Positions 30,298 to 30,996 of a DNA stretch of 30,996 nt are shown here, piece by piece. The stretch's first letter is position 1. Each line of letters starts with the position of its first letter. Position numbers and translations under genes: made by a program. The notes below the pieces were generated by a model, which saw only the letters and a list, made by a program, of their open reading frames with translations, did no database searches and was not told where the DNA came from. Source of the stretch: an uncultured Eubacteriales bacterium (lineage in GTDB: Bacteria; Bacillota; Clostridia; Oscillospirales; CAG-272); NCBI GenBank assembly GCA_934365155.1, contig CAKRMZ010000015.1:1-30996 (forward strand), given 5' to 3'.

Positions 30298-30996
30298 ATG
30301 AACAGAGTAAATAAAACACGATTATTTGAAAACATTATACACGGGATTTTCTTGATTTTGGGTTTGATTACTGTGGCTTTCGTATTTTTGATTACTGTGT
30401 ATTTAGTAATCTCCGGCATACCGGCAATTCGGGAAATCGGGATCGTTCCGTTCCTGTTTGGAAAGACATGGCAATCTACCGGAGAAAATCCGTCTTTTGG
30501 AATCTTACCGTTTATTTTGACCAGCATTTACGGCACCGCAGGTGCCGTTTTGCTGGGGGTTCCGATTGGCTTTTTTACAGCAATATATTTGGCAAAGTTT
30601 GCTCCGAGCCGCTTCAAAAACGTGATGAAAAGCGCGATTGATTTGTTGGCCGGAATTCCGTCCGTGGTTTACGGCTTGGTTGGTATGTTGATTTTGGTTC
30701 CCTTCATCCGCCATGTCTTTCACATCCCGGACGGTTCCAGTCTTTTAGCGGCAATTATTGTTTTGGCAGTGATGATCCTGCCATCGATTATTAAGGTTTC
30801 AATTACTGCACTGGAAGCAGTACCGCCGGAATATGAAGAGGCTTCCATGGCTTTGGGTGCAACCCCGGTTGAAACCTATTTTCGGGTATCGGTTCCGGCT
30901 GCAAAAAGCGGAATAGCCGCAGCAGTGGTGCTTGGAGTCGGGCGTGCGATCGGAGAAGCGATGGCGGTAATGATGGTATCCGGCAATGTTCCGAAT
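30298..30996 (+). CDS. pstC: Phosphate ABC transporter permease PstC (cut by window edge)
   Basis: The first 233 residues are visible. A membrane helix (about 12-36) is followed by the PstC-specific extracellular segment with TGENPSFGILPFI, then a cluster of helices. IDLLAGIPSVVYGLVGM is a signature of PstC/PstA permeases. The EAA loop EEASMALGATPVETYFRVSVPAA, which contacts the PstB ATPase, and the GRAIGEAMAVMMVSGN segment follow before the window ends. ATG 30298 has GGGA about nine bases upstream; ATG 30292 is also in frame but too close to it. Part of a pst operon that continues beyond the window. Confidence 0.93.
   Translation, partial: MNRVNKTRLFENIIHGIFLILGLITVAFVFLITVYLVISGIPAIREIGIVPFLFGKTWQSTGENPSFGILPFILTSIYGTAGAVLLGVPIGFFTAIYLAKFAPSRFKNVMKSAIDLLAGIPSVVYGLVGMLILVPFIRHVFHIPDGSSLLAAIIVLAVMILPSIIKVSITALEAVPPEYEEASMALGATPVETYFRVSVPAAKSGIAAAVVLGVGRAIGEAMAVMMVSGNVPN

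Noticed and set aside
1..30996. CRISPR array, insertion sequence, prophage, defence or secondary-metabolite system
   Set aside because: No regularly spaced repeats, transposase, integrase, terminal inverted repeats with a transposase, phage structural genes or defence domains were found on either strand.

Overview
The window comes from an endospore-forming, low-to-moderate GC member of the Clostridia. Its order cannot be fixed from sequence alone, but the gene style suggests Oscillospirales or a relative. The evidence is spmA/spmB, an AbrB/SpoVT-family regulator with a zinc-ribbon tail, a Clostridia-type citrate synthase, and a Gram-positive division and cell wall (dcw) cluster whose transpeptidase carries PASTA domains. 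Strong TTGACA/TATAAT-type promoters with 17-bp spacers and intrinsic terminators mark most transcription units.

Layout. 1-74 is a tRNA-Ser(CGA) cut by the window edge. 329-1168 is a pnuC-type vitamin transporter behind a leader that can form either an antiterminator or a terminator (a riboswitch candidate of unassigned class). It converges on mnmG through a shared bidirectional terminator. 3402-5241 is a yqeG-rarA pair, whose 3' end overlaps the convergent spmA-spmB operon. 6432-6761 is the AbrB-like regulator. 6865-7908 is a minus-strand tandem P-loop ATPase with a decayed second site. 8072-9448 is citrate synthase.

9575-11983 is the accessory part of the window. A minus-strand operon runs from a strong promoter whose spacer holds a perfect TetR-type palindrome. 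It encodes a frameshifted membrane-anchored protein, a GNAT-DUF3781 fusion and a membrane-flavodoxin fusion. No TetR gene is visible. gpmI follows on the same strand and is divergent from the dcw cluster.

14135-28073 is the dcw cluster: mraZ, rsmH, ftsL, a PASTA transpeptidase (ftsI/spoVD type), murE, murF, mraY, ftsW, murG, ftsQ and ftsZ. It makes lipid II (MurE, MurF, MraY, MurG), carries septal glycan polymerase and transpeptidase (FtsW, FtsI) and their FtsQ/FtsL partners, and ends with the Z-ring protein. MraZ has four 10-bp GTGG repeats just downstream of its promoter. murD, murC, ftsA and sepF are absent. An internal terminator and new promoters split the cluster into at least three transcripts. 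FtsL, FtsW and FtsQ all carry long basic, disordered N-terminal tails that share an S-[KR]-V-P-[ST] motif, and FtsZ lacks the usual C-terminal peptide. These are the least conventional features of an otherwise standard cluster.

28173-30996 holds a membrane-anchored NodB polysaccharide deacetylase, then pstS and the start of pstC, with Pho-box-like repeats upstream of pstS. I found no CRISPR array, insertion sequence, prophage or defence island. The most unusual items are the pnuC leader, the shared divisome motif, the FtsZ tail and the TetR-operator operon.
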